A stretch of 64,000 bases of DNA from assembly GCA_015178975.1 (NCBI GenBank), contig WHVD01000231.1, positions 41,744 through 105,743 of the forward strand, read 5' to 3'. Below, piece by piece: positions 45,550 to 57,492 of this stretch. Positions within the stretch are counted from its first letter, which is position 1. The number at the start of each line of letters is the position of its first letter. The stretch comes from Hysterangium stoloniferum. Lineage: Eukaryota > Basidiomycota > Agaricomycetes > Hysterangiales > Hysterangiaceae. The notes below the pieces were generated by a model. The model ran no database searches, had not been told where the DNA came from, and saw nothing but the letters and a program-made list of their open reading frames with translations. Made by a program: the position numbers and the translations under genes.

Positions 45550-45955
45550 GAGAGGATTTCTGAAAACTATTAAGTATACCAAATTCTAATATACTCTAAA
45601 GGTGATTTTAAACATATGGGATGTGATTCAAACTTAATTTGGTCTTCCAAACTTTGGGAATGTTTAAAACTTATTTGTAGATTGTAAAACAAAGTATCTT
45701 TCAGGAGCTGAGTAGATTATGAAAGAGTTTGAAACACTAACACTTTTAAAAAGCATATTCTTTTAAATGGTCCATTTCATGCACATGTATGTATGTCATT
45801 GACATCTCTGAATACATATGTATTACATTGTAATGGGTCTGTCGATCTGAACAGATTTCTACTTGATTCAACATACCAAGAATATATAGGTGGGTTCACT
45901 TAATAAAGAAAGTTATAGGATGAAAAATCTCCAATGATATCTCACATATTTTATG
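45550..45955 (+). repeat. Copy of the foldback-element interior (26670-27110)
   Basis: Shares CTGAAAACTATTAAGTATAC and later blocks with 26670-27110. Non-coding. Confidence 0.7.
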
Positions 45956-46549
45956 TTAAGATCTATGCTGTGGAAGGGAGATTGCTCTAAGTTGGGGGGC
46001 TGATGATAGGAATCAAACTAATCAGGGGCTGACAATAGAGATTGTACTAGTTGGGAGGTCTGACTCTATAACTGTAGTGGAGCTTGACTTCAACTTGTGT
46101 GTTGCATCCTTGCATGAACTGTCAGGTGTTCCAGTGTTTCAAACAGAGCAGATAGTATGATATAAGTATAAATCAACACTTAGCTCAATCAACTGGGGGC
46201 TAAATCACTAAAGGTCAAGGGGTAAAGGGTCACAGCTTGCCAAAGACCACTTCTGAGGGTGTAATGGTGGGAGAAGAGGACAGAAAACTAAGAGGGGGTA
46301 ATCTAAGTCAATTTTCAAACTGAAGAACTGTAGTGTACATGAAAGGAGCTTTATACTACATTGAGACGGATGATAGGGAGGCCAATCAGAGAAGTGAAGT
46401 GTACATAGGGTGGATCAAAGAGAAGTGATGACAAGGTGGGGAGCTGTTTGACCAGAAAACCCACTGGGACCCAGACCCCATTCTATATGTTCTGACTCTC
46501 CATATCATACAAATGACACACTGGACCCTGCCAAGACATTCTGGACCCC
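45956..46549. repeat. LTR-like fragment
   Basis: Starts TGTTAAGATC and has a degenerate form of the shared LTR block (GACTTCAACTTGTGTGTTGC near 46087). CpG-poor. Its end is masked by a solo LTR insertion. Confidence 0.45.
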
Positions 46550-47363
46550 TGTTATGACTGGAAATCCTGCCGGACTCTGGGAACTAACTTATACACACCC
46601 ACACCCTATACACACCCATTATCAGTTTACCGGAATTCCCACCAGACTCTGTATGTCAGACTTGTCTACGTTCGTCTTCGTTACGTTGTGTTTCAGTCAC
46701 CGGAAAACCCACCAGACTCCATCTATGTCTATGTCTGACCTCGTCCCACGCATCAGTCACTGGACCCCGCTCAGAATACCCGTCTTCCCTCTAACAGAGC
46801 CCCATTCCCATTTTAGTCAAATGACTGTCATGATTCAGACTCTGCTCCTGCTCCATTTCCCATTATGGTTTATGATTTGTCACTATTCAGACTCCGCTCT
46901 GTTCCATCCTATTCCTAACACCAATTTGGTGTTTACTATCCCCATTTTATGTTTTGCTCATTTCGTTTCATTATTACTGGATTTGGTATGACATTTACTC
47001 CACAGTCTATTTAAACTGGCAGATGTTGTATATACAATCCAGTCAGAAAATCAGCTTAGATTCCCCCCAGTAATCTAATACATTTTCTGCTCTAAACTCC
47101 TACTTGAACTACACCGCTCACACTAGTCGGAGCCCACAGGCTCCGGCGCATCTATCTCTCTCACCAATCTTGACTCACAACCCACGACCTATGACCTATG
47201 ACCTTACAACCCACCACCCCCACCCGGACTCCTGGGGATTCCCATCTGCCTGTCAGAAGTTGGACAACACAATCTAGCGAGGGCGCAGCCTATAAGCTGA
47301 AGCCAAGTCCTACCAGATATCCCGCAGGTTTCTCCGGAGACCCGCCCTGTACATATCCTAACA
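46550..47363. mobile_element. Decayed solo LTR, element A superfamily, inverted
   Basis: TGTTATGACTGG to CATATCCTAACA, flanked by ACCCC on both sides (46545-46549 and 47364-47368). Most CpG sites of the element A LTR read TG or CA here. Confidence 0.82.
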
Positions 47364-47749
47364 ACCCCCTCATTCTCAATCTGTCCTTGCCTGTTTGTCA
47401 TCTGGTTCAGTTTACCACCATGTTTCCCTATCTGTTTGACATCTGGTTTATTGTCTTATTGTACTCTTGATATGTCCTTTTGTATGTCTAAGTTAGTAGT
47501 ACAATAATCTACTAGTCTATATAGTCCAGTAGTTATTTGTACATACAATCTGATCAGAAAATTGACTTAGTTTCTACTTGTCTTTTGCTCCCTGCATATT
47601 CCTGGAACCCATGGGTTTCCCATATGCTCCTGTTTGAAATTGGACAACATGATTTATGAAGGTGCAGCACCTACATAAGCTGAAGCTGTGTCCTCCCAGA
47701 ACTTCCATGGGCTTCCCTGGAGACCCGCCCATGAGCCCTGCACTTAACA
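47364..47749. repeat. LTR-like fragment, inverted
   Basis: Ends GCCCTGCACTTAACA and holds the inverse of the shared block (CATAAGCTGAAGCTGTGTCC near 47675). It directly abuts an EME1-derived fragment. Confidence 0.5.
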
Positions 47750-48222
47750 GTCTGCTTACAATGTTAATTCCTGTGCCAGCTTTGAAGAAAAGGCTGAGAC
47801 CTGTCATGTCTCAAAGGCTGCACAATGTTATGTAGGGATGAGACCCCAAGGCAATTGTCAATTAATCCCTTGACCCTTCTATCTGGAAAGTAACATTATC
47901 CACTAATATACTCAGTTATAATTCTTTATATAATCATTTGATCTTTATTCTAATATGGAAAGGTCACCATCCCAAGGTTATCAACAAATTTCTATGGATG
48001 ATTTACCATTCATTCAAGTTGCTCTAAGTGCATGTGGTAGTGGGCCTAGAGTGCAATGGTTCATGAACCATTTCAAGGCATCAATGACTCCTTATTTTCC
48101 TGTTTGAATGGTATTCACTTTGAACAGGAATAGAATGAATATATACAAGCCACCAGGAGTGGATTAAGGATGAACACTCACTTAAAATCTGATTAATTTG
48201 AAAGGAGCCACCAGAACCCTAG
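47750..48222 (+). pseudogene. Third decayed copy of the EME1 3' end and flank
   Basis: Starts within the last EME1 intron (TCTGCTTACAATGTTAATTC), includes the last exon and 3' flank, and ends at GCCACCAGAACCCTAG, equivalent to about 20715. Element D starts exactly there, so a deletion or insertion joined them. Confidence 0.83.
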
Positions 48223-51092
48223 ACACTCACCGGTATAGGAGTTTGAGAGAATTTGCAACTGCCATTAAGCATCATGAGGAAGCTCTTCAAACATCCTTCT
48301 TCACTTCTTCTACCTCTTCCATAGACAGAAGATTGAAGCAACTGGAGCAGTCACTTAGAGAGCCTAAAGGCTTTGCCTCAAGACCTAACCGTTTCAAGTT
48401 TGCAAGATCCACTTTAATTGGTTGGAGTCCTAATATTGGGAAACCTCAGTTCCCAAGAGATGACTCAATTGTCTCTAAAGGGAATACTCCGGAATCCAAG
48501 AAGGCTAGGCCTTGTAGGCATTGTGGCAGCCCAAAGCATTGGGACTATGACTGCAAGTACTCCAAGAAAGGAATAAGAAATGCTCGGACAAATTTTATTA
48601 GTCAAACTGAAGAAGATATTCAAGCTCAAACAGAATATGATGACCTCTATTACAATTGTAGCTCAGAAGAAGAGAGCTCTCAAGAAACTATAGAGGAATC
48701 AACTGATTTGATTGAATTGAATTCAGAAGAGCATTCCAACACAGAATCATCTCAAGCACTGAATATATGCACATCAGTTAACATGGTTTCCACTTCCAAT
48801 AACCAGTCTTCAGACCCTGAGTCGAGTCAGAGGGGATCAGAGATTGAATCTGAAAGGAAAACCAGCATATATTCAGATAACATGGGAACTACTGTGCAGA
48901 AAAGGGCCTCTGAGCAGAAATTACAGTGGAAAATGTTGAATGGAATCTTCAATGTCAAGAACTATATTATCAAACTAGCTAATTCCACCAAGAGGGAAAT
49001 ATTTTCTTTGCCAAGACTGATGGCCAGGCCTCCCGGTTGTGCTTTCCTTGGAGCACAAGCCACTTCCACACAAGGATGGCTTGGAAGTTATGGCAAAAAT
49101 CCTACAAATATTATAGTGGATTCTGGAGCAGACATTTCATTGATATCTCACTCTACTTTATCTCAACTCGAAAATCCTCCAAAGATTAAAAATGGACAGA
49201 GAATCAATTTAATTCAAGTAACTGGAGCGTCTACAATATCCGGATTTATCTCCTTGCCTATTTACTTTGATACAAGTGAAGGGCCAGTGGAATTAATCAT
49301 TGAAGCTTATGTAGTCAAAGGAATGACTACTCCATTCATTATTGGAAATGATTTTGCAGATCAATATGCAATCTCAGTGATCCGAGGAGAGGAAGGTTCA
49401 ATCTTGAGCTTTGGCTCTAGTGGAAGATCTATCAAAGTTCAGAATTCTATTGGACCTTTATTAAAGGATGAAAGAGGTGAAGCTTTCCAAGTTAATGTCA
49501 CTCCAAAGCTCTCGGATCTTGCTGGAAAAATTAAGGCTCATAGGAAGAACAAAAAAATAAAGAAATCAATTCAATCTAAGGAAACTGAGAATTCAGTTAG
49601 GTCTAGCATTGATATAACCATTTCTCCAGAGTCTATAAGTGCTATACCAGTGACCCTGTCCTTCCCAAAGGGATCTGATATAGCATATATAGAGAAGATA
49701 TTCTTATCTAACAGAGGAGACCAAGATTTCTATGCAACACCTGATTCTATCATTACTCGGAAAAATCCTCGGTTATATATCTCCAATTTTTCAAGTTTCC
49801 CAGTGCATATACATGAAGGTCAAATACTAGGCTACTCTCATAATCCGGAAACATGGTTAGATAGCCTGGAACATTTAGACAATGAGCAACTATCCCATCT
49901 AAGTGCTCATTCCTATTTGATCAAGAGCATTGCTAGCCAACTTCTCAATCCGAAATACAATTCTATTGATCAGCCTAATACTCAAGGAGAATCAGAAGGT
50001 GGCCCAAAGACAGCAGAAACTCCTCCTGATGATATTAGCTCTGATAAATTCTTTGAAGAGATTGATATCAATAAGGATTTATCATTGGAGCAGAAGAATC
50101 AACTAAAGGCTATCTTATGGAAGAATCAATTAGCCTTTGGATTGGATGGAAGATTAGGCCACTATCCTGCCAAGGTAGAGATAAATTTGAGAGAAGGAAC
50201 AAGAGAAATTTCCCGACCTCCATTCTTTGTCTCACCTAAGAAGAGAGAGATTATTGATGAGCAGATGGATAAATGGATCAAATTACAAGTCATTGAGCCT
50301 TCCAAAAGCCCTTGGGGTGCTCCTGCTTTTATCATTTATCGGCAAGGAAAGCCCAGGATGGTAATTGACTTCAGGCAACTTAATGCCCAAGTCATTCCAG
50401 ATGAATTTCCACTGCCTCGGCAAGATGATATATTACAAGCATTAACTGGATCTCAGTGGTTATCTACACTAGATGCATTAGCCGGTTTTACTCAATTGGA
50501 AATGGCATCAAAAGATAAAGAGAAGACAGCTTTCAGAACACACAGAGGGCTTTATCAATTCCTGAGAATACCCTTTGGATTCAGAAATGGCCCAGCAGTC
50601 TTTCAGAGAGTGATGCAGAATATCCTAGCCCCATTCCTCTGGATATTTGCTTTGGTCTACATTGATGATATAGTCATCTTCTCTAAAACCTTTGAAAATC
50701 ATTTAATGCATACAGAATCAGTCCTCAAAGCAATCATTGCTTCAAAAATGACCTTATCTCCCTCACAATGCCATTTTGCCTACCAATCACTTCAGTTATT
50801 AGGACAGAAAGTCTCTAGACTTGGATTGTCTATTAATAAGGAGAAGATAGATGCTATTCTACAATTAGAAGAACCCAGAAATGTTCATGAGCTTCAAACA
50901 TTCTTGGGAATGATGGTCTATTTCTCAGCATATATTCCATTTTATGCTTGGGTTGCCAACCTGTTATTCTCATTACTCAAAAAGGATCTGAAGAATGCTC
51001 CTGCAATTCTTTGTGACTGGAAAAACAAAAGAAAGAGTGCACAGCTGCCATCCGAGACTCACAAAGCTCTCACTGGCCAACTCGGCCTCTAA
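48223..51092 (+). CDS. Element D gag-protease-reverse transcriptase polyprotein (partial)
   Basis: About 955 codons without a stop. Gag-like helices (REFATAIKHHEEALQTSF) are followed by the zinc knuckle CRHCGSPKHWDYDC (near 48510) and a Ser/Glu-rich linker. The protease motif NIIVDSGADISLISHSTL is near 49120. A retropepsin-like domain continues to IIGNDFADQYAISVI. Reverse transcriptase: VIEPSKSPWGAPAFIIYRQG, RMVIDFRQLNAQVI, LSTLDALAGFTQLEMAS, TAFRTHRGLYQFLRIPFGFR and the catalytic YIDDIVIFSKTF, then the thumb (QTFLGMMVYFSAYIPFYAWV). The frame leaves the polyprotein after NAPAILCDWKNKR. The apparent start at 48198 is TTG in host-derived sequence, so the true N-terminus is lost. The open frame suggests this element decayed less than element G. 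Confidence 0.85.
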
Positions 51093-51178
51093 ATAACCAA
51101 AAAAAAAAAAAAACATCAATATATGCACCCTATATGCGCCATTATTTCTTTCATTCTTATATATTCAAGTAAAAGAAA

Positions 51179-51364
51179 ATGTTTCCACATCAAAAAAGTT
51201 TAAAATTTCATATGGAACTCTCCCCAGTCACCGAATTGGACTACTCTATTAAAATCATCGAAGGGAAACCTTCTCAAAATGAAGTTCCAGCTTCTCATAT
51301 GCTTTATCCAACTCTAAAACCGATAGTATTTTCAACTTTTCCCCACCAAGTGATCAAGCAATGA
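51179..51364 (+). pseudogene. Element D: possible C-terminal pol remnant
   Basis: Frame MFPHQKSLKFHMELSPVTEL, then DYSIKIIEGKPSQNEVPASH, between the truncated polyprotein and the polypurine tract. Too short for a domain call. Position suggests the end of pol or an extra frame. Confidence 0.3.
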
Positions 51365-51570
51365 CTTCATCGTCAATAATTAATCAACAGGAAGAAATAG
51401 TCAACGTTATTCCTATTTCTCCCGACTATGATAATTGATTAGATTAGCATCTTAATTCTTTTATCATTCAAAACAAAAGTATTATTTATGTTTCATCTAA
51501 AAACAAAGTATTATTTAATTCTCAGAAAGCGATTGAGTATTATGACTCAGTCAAAAGGAAGAGGGGATTT

Positions 51571-52894
51571 TGTGATGTATCAACATTATCTCATAATATT
51601 CTCTTAATTTTCTTTGAATTATTTAATATTTTCTCGAATTTCTATTGTATTTTTATTATGTTTATTGTGAAAAATAGGCCTTATTCCTTTTAACTTCGCA
51701 TAAATAATAGCATATATGAACTCATATTATGCTATTATATCTTAGTTAATTTATTATAATTTTTAACTAATTATTTATATTTTATTTACTTAGTTATTAC
51801 CTTTCGGCACCTTGTGCAGCCTAGTTTGCGCATTTTTGGAGTCATGTGACTTATTACATAAGCCTCCAGTGTTGGGATGTCACACGAGTCACGAATGTGA
51901 CTACCCGAGTCACACAAGTCACGAATGTGACTACTCGAGTCACACAAGTCACGATTGTGACTACCCGAGTCATTATTAGGTTCCGCCGACTCATCGTTTG
52001 CTTCCGTCCCGGGACCGCGGCCTTGAACCTTCATGTTCAAGCAAGAGGTTAGAACCCTTGTCTCAGAGAAGGGAATCACATGTTAAACAAAGGGTAAATA
52101 ATGAGTAGAATATGAGGTCATTATGATCTCACTAATGACCTCATAAACTAAATAGTTAGCTAATCATTGAGTTATCAAAATGTATATAAGGAGGGCCAAG
52201 TTTCCAATAAAACAAATCTTATCTCTCACATATTTGCAGCACAGCACCAGCTTATCTAATCATCCTAAGGACAATAATAGCCTTAGTCTGATACACTCAC
52301 TGCAAGCACCTACACTTGCAGCATCTTGAATCTTTGTCAGCAACTCTTGGACTTAGCTAATCATCTAAGTTCCCCTGCCTCACAGCTACCCTTTAGGCTT
52401 ATTAATTAGATAATAAACCTAATAAGTATCTAAGTATCTTTACTGAAATCCTTGCCAATACTAGATTACTCAAGGCCCAGCCCTAAGTTTATTGAATTAA
52501 TCAAGTACAAGCACTCAGATAATCCAATACAATTTATTTTCTCTATTAATAAATTATTTAACACCTTGTTAAATAACTATTAATAGTTACAAATAAGCAT
52601 ACAAGAATCTGAAGCTCTTATATCAAGTCTCTGCCAAGTTACTGCGCATATATTCAGCTTCCAGCCCCTATTCTCAAGGAATAGTTCTTGTATTTGCTAA
52701 AAGAGTCATACACAGTTCTATTGAACCTTTCAATAATCAAAATAAGCATTGATTTGAGTTGTTTAAGCTTCATAGCGCAGCTCATTAATCTATCAGTATT
52801 TAAATTACTGGACCTTTGCTTGTTTTATTGTTGAAGCTCTGTGACACTATAGCATATATTGAGCTATCTAAGAGAATCCCCTGAATACATTACA
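51571..52894 (+). repeat. 3' LTR of element D
   Basis: TGTGATGTATCAACATTATC to CTGAATACATTACA, 1324 bases, preceded by the polypurine tract. The right half is repeated at 37416-38936. Contains a cluster of GTCAC/GTGAC palindromes. Confidence 0.82.
51880..51975 (+). repeat. Three tandem 30-base units with internal palindromes, inside LTR D
   Basis: The unit is about GAGTCACACAAGTCACGAAT followed by GTGACTACCC. Each unit holds GTCAC-n-GTGAC dyads, so each could be a protein-binding site or form a hairpin. The array lies a few hundred bases into the LTR, where enhancers of LTR elements are usual. Confidence 0.7.
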
Positions 52895-53699
52895 GGGTCA
52901 TGGGTCATAAGGTCTTAGGTCGGAGGTCGTGGGTCGTGAGTCAAGAGTGGTGAGAGAGATAGATGTGCCGGAGCCCATGGGCTCCGACTAGTGTGAGCGG
53001 ATGGACAGGAATCCCAGGGAGTCCGGGTGGGGGTTGTGGGTCAAGGGGTCATAGGTCGGAGGTCGTGGGTTGTGAGTTGAGATTGGTGAGAGATATAGAT
53101 GCACCGGAGCCCGTGGGCTCCGACTATGTGAGCGGTGTGATTCAAGTAGGGTTTAGAGCAGAAGATGTATTAGATTACTGGAGGGAATCTAAGCCAATTT
53201 TCTGACTGGATTGTATGTACAACATTTGCCAGTTTAAATAGACTGTGGAGTAAATGTCATACCGAATCCAGTAATAATGAAACGAAATGAGCAAAACATA
53301 AAACGGGAATAGTAAACACCAAATTGGTGTTAGGAATGGGATGGAACGGAGCAGAGTCCGAATAGTGACAAATCATAAACCATAATGGGAAATGGAGTGG
53401 GAGCAGAGTCCAAATCGTGACAGGTCATTTGACTAAAATGGGAACGGGGCTCTGTTAGAGAGGTGATGGGTTTTCTGAGTGGGGTCCAGTGACTGACATG
53501 CGGGATGAGGTCGGACATAGACATAGACAGAGTCTGGTGGGTTTTCTGGTGACTGAAACACAATGTAACGAAGACGAACATAGACAAGTCTGATGTACGG
53601 AGTCCAGTGGGAATTCCGGTAAACTGATAATTGGTGCATATAGGGTGTGGGTGCATATAAGTTAGTGCCCGGAGTCTGGTGGGATTTCCGGTCGTAACA
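52895..53699. repeat. 5'-truncated LTR of the element A superfamily with internal tandem duplication
   Basis: Ends GGTCGTAACA like the other A-type LTRs. A block of about 130 bases (GGTCGGAGGTCGTGGGT through GGGCTCCGACTA) occurs twice, near 52915-52990 and 53050-53130. The start is missing at the junction with LTR D. Confidence 0.75.
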
Positions 53700-53787
53700 G
53701 TATCACATGACATGTGTGTGTATTATGTGTCAAAATAAACTAAAATAAATAAAAATAAATAAAAAACAAGAAAAATATTTAGAGCCC
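53700..53787. repeat. Fragment of the element G LTR
   Basis: TATGTGTCAAAATAAACTAA through TTAGAGCCCTGACA, matching the outer end of the element G 5' LTR (43855-43921). Cut on the left by the A-type LTR. Confidence 0.65.
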
Positions 53788-54395
53788 TGACACATGGTAG
53801 GAACTTATGCAAAGGTATAACAGATGAGCAGAGGTCCAATCAAGGAAGTGAGAAGTAATGATGGATTGAAGGAAGCATGGAAAGGGGTAAGAATCAAACT
53901 AAAACTGAATATGATGTAATTAAGGTATACTAAAAGGTATGAGGTGGCAAGTATCATTTGCATGTCAAACAGGTAATGGGAGAGCATTGGGACAGCATGA
54001 TGAAAGGGGAAGGCTATAGCAAGCCAAGTGTCAGGTGCTGTAGGTGGTGACACCATGGTTGGGGTGCTGATAGCAGAGTACCAGAGGGTTATGAGGGTGA
54101 AACAAGTTTGTGGGGGGCCAAACAACAGTGATCCTAACAAAGGGTATGTCTACCTTGTGCTGTGGATGGGCACAGGGGTGTGGCTCACATTGCTGAGATG
54201 ACCTGTCATTGAAATCAACTCATTATAGTGATAATCATTAAATCAGCACTGCCAAAGGATGACTGGGGTCCAACAAAATATCCATGTTTATAGCATGTTT
54301 TGAAGGATGATTGGCTGTACAAAGATCTGGAGGGTGTGTATAATTCACATAAATGTGGCAAAAAAGGCAGAATGGCAGTTACAGTTCATTGGCAG
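53788..54395. other. No gene recognised
   Basis: CpG-poor sequence, possibly upstream flank of the duplicated Cys/His-rich gene block. No domain or terminal repeat found. Confidence 0.4.
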
Positions 54396-54399
54396 ACAA

Positions 54400-54860
54400 T
54401 CAGATATTGGATTCTCTGCCAATAAACTGTTGCTGCCATACACACATATCCTTCTTCTTCCTCATCTGCATGTTGTAAGAGTGTGCTTGAATAGCAACCA
54501 GCACCTTCCCCTGACTGCCCCTGGGGTGATGTCTCTGATGGAAAGATGTACAAGTGTTTGTATAAGCCAGCCCTGATGCTTCAAAGCAGGACCTTGCAAT
54601 ATTAGGCATGGTGCCACATGACAAATGTTGTCTGCTTTTCAGACTTGCATTCTCACTGGCCTGCATAGGCAAAAATTGTTAACATCAGAGAAGCTGGAAT
54701 GTGCTGTCCTGCACCTCAGGCTTTGTCCAAACAAGGAATGTTAAAGGAAAAGACTACTGTACATATGTATGGTGATAGGATACAAAGTTTCCAATGTTGA
54801 AATGCACCTGTTGTGGCACCCAGAGTGCAAGTCTTTCTTCAAAGAGTCATCTGTAAGGTG
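54400..54860 (+). pseudogene. Decayed partial copy of the Cys/His-rich gene (last exon)
   Basis: Matches about 23900-24340, for example TGACTGCCCCTGGGGTG and GCTTTGTCCAAAC blocks. The CPWG and CLY residues can still be read, but stops and indels follow (TTAGGCATGG, AATGTTAAAGG). CpG sites of the intact gene are mostly TG or CA here. Confidence 0.83.
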
Positions 54861-55532
54861 AAAAAATATTTATATATGAAAAGATAATTACATGTGAAAA
54901 GGTAATTACATACATGTATAGATTGAATAAACTCATGGAGCTCAGTGTGCTAATCAATAGGAGAGTGATAACAGTGAACATCAGAATTTAAAATCTTTGT
55001 CGCATGTACAGATATCATGTGTGGTTTAGTCAGATCTCATTGCCCTTGTGTAGATCTCATACAAAGTTTCTGTGGTTATTCTTTCTATTATACTAAAAAG
55101 GATAACCAAAAACTTTAAAAGTTATTTATTTACTCAAGTATATATATTTATATTGCTTGCTGTAGAATTAATATTTAATCAAATTCAGTCCACCAGATGA
55201 TACTCTGGAGAAAAGGAAATATTAAGATTTATCTTGTATCTGACAAAAGTTAGTCAAACAATCATATATAGATTATCCTTTTGGGGATAAATTCCACAAC
55301 ATGCATGGAGATAGTTCTGGTTAAGTTTCTAAATCAAATGAATTTAAATTATATGAACTATATTTGAAAGTTTGCATATATACAAGAGAATGCATCTTAT
55401 CCCAAAGATTAAATTACATATAACCCAAATAATCTTGTATAACCATGACATTTATGCATATATTAAAAGAGCATACAAGTCTTAAAGATAAAATTTTGAG
55501 GTAATGAAATATAAACTCCTAAAATGTATGAC
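54861..55532. other. No gene recognised; left part is duplicated flank
   Basis: To about 55080 it follows the 3' flank of the Cys/His-rich gene (24460-24700: AATTGAATAAACGAATGGAG there). The rest is AT-rich with no recognised feature. Confidence 0.45.
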
Positions 55533-56079
55533 TGTTAAGTGCCGTGTCGAGAACTTATTCCGGGACTATCGGAAAGTCACCGGGAAGTCGGGAACTATTG
55601 GATAGGGTCAGGACGTCGGCTTCAGCTTATGTGCTGCACCTCTACGCAAACACTCAAAGTCCTTGATTTCAGAAGTGAGGCTTACAATGGAAGATACGGA
55701 TATTCAGAGTTCTAAAGAGTTCCGAATATCGAGCGTACAGAAAGACGGGAGAAGGAATAAGAAACTAAGTCGATATCAGATCTAAGGTAAAGTACAAATT
55801 TGTGGAAACTAATATAAGTCTTCTTGTTATTGTACTACAAACTAAGACCATAATAAGATGGAAACAGAAATAATCTTAAATGGAAATACAATAAGACATA
55901 TCAGGGAGACAATATTCCAAAATGGGAATATGATAAACAAACGAGTGAATACTTGTCAACAGACAAATTACCAAATGTGGAACAAGGGAAGAATGCAGAT
56001 GATATGATATGGTAACTATGATGTTCTGTAGTTGGAGATCGGAAGTTGGATATTGAACATCCGGGAATGGGTCGTAACA
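55533..56079 (-). repeat. 3' LTR of element B
   Basis: TGTTAAGTGCCG to GGGTCGTAACA on the plus strand. Carries the shared GGCTTCAGCTTATGTGCTGC block near 55619. On the minus strand a G-rich tract (AACAGGGGGGTAC) precedes it, the likely polypurine tract. Confidence 0.82.
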
Positions 56080-56207
56080 GTACCCCCCTGTTAGGCCAAA
56101 ATCCCATAGAGGCAATTAGGTACTGAGTGATTGAAGCGATGGCTGATTATTATGTGTTGTGAAATTTACACAATTCTGGAGGTGAGAGTTTCGGCTAATA
56201 TTCTGAG

Positions 56208-56215
56208 TATAAATA
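56208..56215 (+). promoter_or_regulatory. TATA box of the antisense gene in element B
   Basis: TATAAATA 56 bases before the ATG at 56264, matching the placement of the TATATAAAA box in element A. Confidence 0.55.
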
Positions 56216-56263
56216 CCTCCAAATATTCGAATTAACATTTTTGTTTTTTTATCCACAACTTGT

Positions 56264-57397
56264 ATGTCAATTCGTCGGCCTCTATTCATCACTACCCCAG
56301 AAGATTCAGATACCGAAATTACTGTGCTTCAAACAATGTCGAGAGTTGCAGAACTTCAACAAAAGTGACAAAGGATGGAGGAGTTGAAGCGATGACAGGA
56401 GGAGGAGGAAAAGGCGTTGATGCAGGAGTTGAAAGATGTGGAAGAGGTGGAAAAGTGGGAGTTGGAGCGGGTGAAGGCGGAAAAGGAAGCATGGATCTGG
56501 AAAGCGGCGGAGACTCAGAAAAAGAAGGAAGAGGTGGAAAAATTACAGTGGGAGTCAGAGGCGGCAAAAAAACGTGAGGAGATAAGGGAAGGAAAGGTAA
56601 GTGCCGTCCAGAGGTTCCATGGTTTCAACTGATAACTATTGGGTACAGCAAAAAGCCGTGGAGGTAGAGGTAGAGGGAGAAGCTGGGCCTTCGAGTCCTA
56701 AAGTAAGTGCATCTGTAAAAGATTGGTAATTGATTAACTTCCGAAACAGAAGCCAAAGGTCAAGGCTCTGGAACGGATGGAAGTGGTCCATGAAAATCCG
56801 TGTTATCGATGTTCCATATGGAATATGACATGTTGGAAACAGAAGGTAAAATGGGGTGGAACTTGCTATCCCTGCGCGGTTCTTAAACTTCCGTGCACTC
56901 TTGCCTCGAAACAGGTTCCAAAAGGTGAGAAGCCTCAGAAAACTAACGATGTGGAAAGTTCGGGAGTGGCCAAAGCTGTGGAAACTGAGGTGCCAAAAAC
57001 GGATAGTACGGGCATGGAGCTCCTCAAGGACACTGTTGACACGTTGGTCTTTATCAGGATGGAAGTCATGAAAATGTGGGAAACACTAGATCACCATAAT
57101 GAGGTCCAGGAAAAAGGTTTCCATTCGTTGGTCCGAAACTTCTGAAGGCAAAATGAATTCCTGGAGAAGGTAATGGTTAGCATCGGTGTTATCGCAGTTT
57201 CCGAGAGGTTTTCCGATAAGGCACGGGAACATCCTAATGATCCGTTGGCAGATTGTGTCGAAAAAAGGTGGGAGTCAGGAAATAGGCTGGAAAGTGAAGA
57301 TGAAGAGGTACAGGATATGGTGGAAAGTGCAGAGATTGCGGATGATATGGGGGTAGAAATGGAAGGAGGATTTGGAGTATCAGAGACTTTAAAGTAG
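56264..57397 (+). pseudogene. Antisense accessory gene of element B: coiled coil plus Zn2Cys6-type motif
   Basis: Same layout as in element A: exon 1 (56264-56596, 333 bases), exon 2 (56649-56702, 18 codons, KAVEVEVEGEAGPSSPK) and exon 3 from 56750. Exon 1 starts MSIRRPLFITTPEDSDTEIT and has a long charged helix (LKDVEEVEKWELERVKAEKE). Exon 3 has PCYRCSIWNMTCWK, then GGTCYPCAVLKLPCTLA, giving CX2CX6CX10CX2CX6C. The C-terminus is acidic (NRLESEDEEVQDMVESAE). Three in-frame TGA codons (two in exon 1 near 56368 and 56390, one near 57143) fit CGA-to-TGA transitions. Runs opposite to gag-pol. Confidence 0.72.
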
Positions 57398-57492
57398 ATG
57401 CAAATAAATTTGACTTGTATGATTTCAAAACGAGTGTGATATTCGGAAGTGATGGAAGTGTTGGAAACTGAACAGACAGAAAACGGAAATGA

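Larger units (their letters stand above)
48223..52894 (+). mobile_element. Element D: Gypsy-type LTR retrotransposon, 5'-truncated and internally deleted
   Basis: A long open gag-pol frame (to 51092), a C-terminal fragment, a polypurine tract (AAGGAAGAGGGGATTT at 51555-51570) and a 3' LTR (51571-52894). No 5' LTR at the left border. RNase H and integrase are missing between 51030 and 51180. Confidence 0.85.

Noticed and set aside
51880-51975. CRISPR-like array
   Set aside because: Three abutting units without spacers inside a eukaryotic LTR; a simple tandem repeat.
56319-56567. Pro-rich minus-strand frame
   Set aside because: Shadow of the charged coiled-coil exon of the antisense gene.
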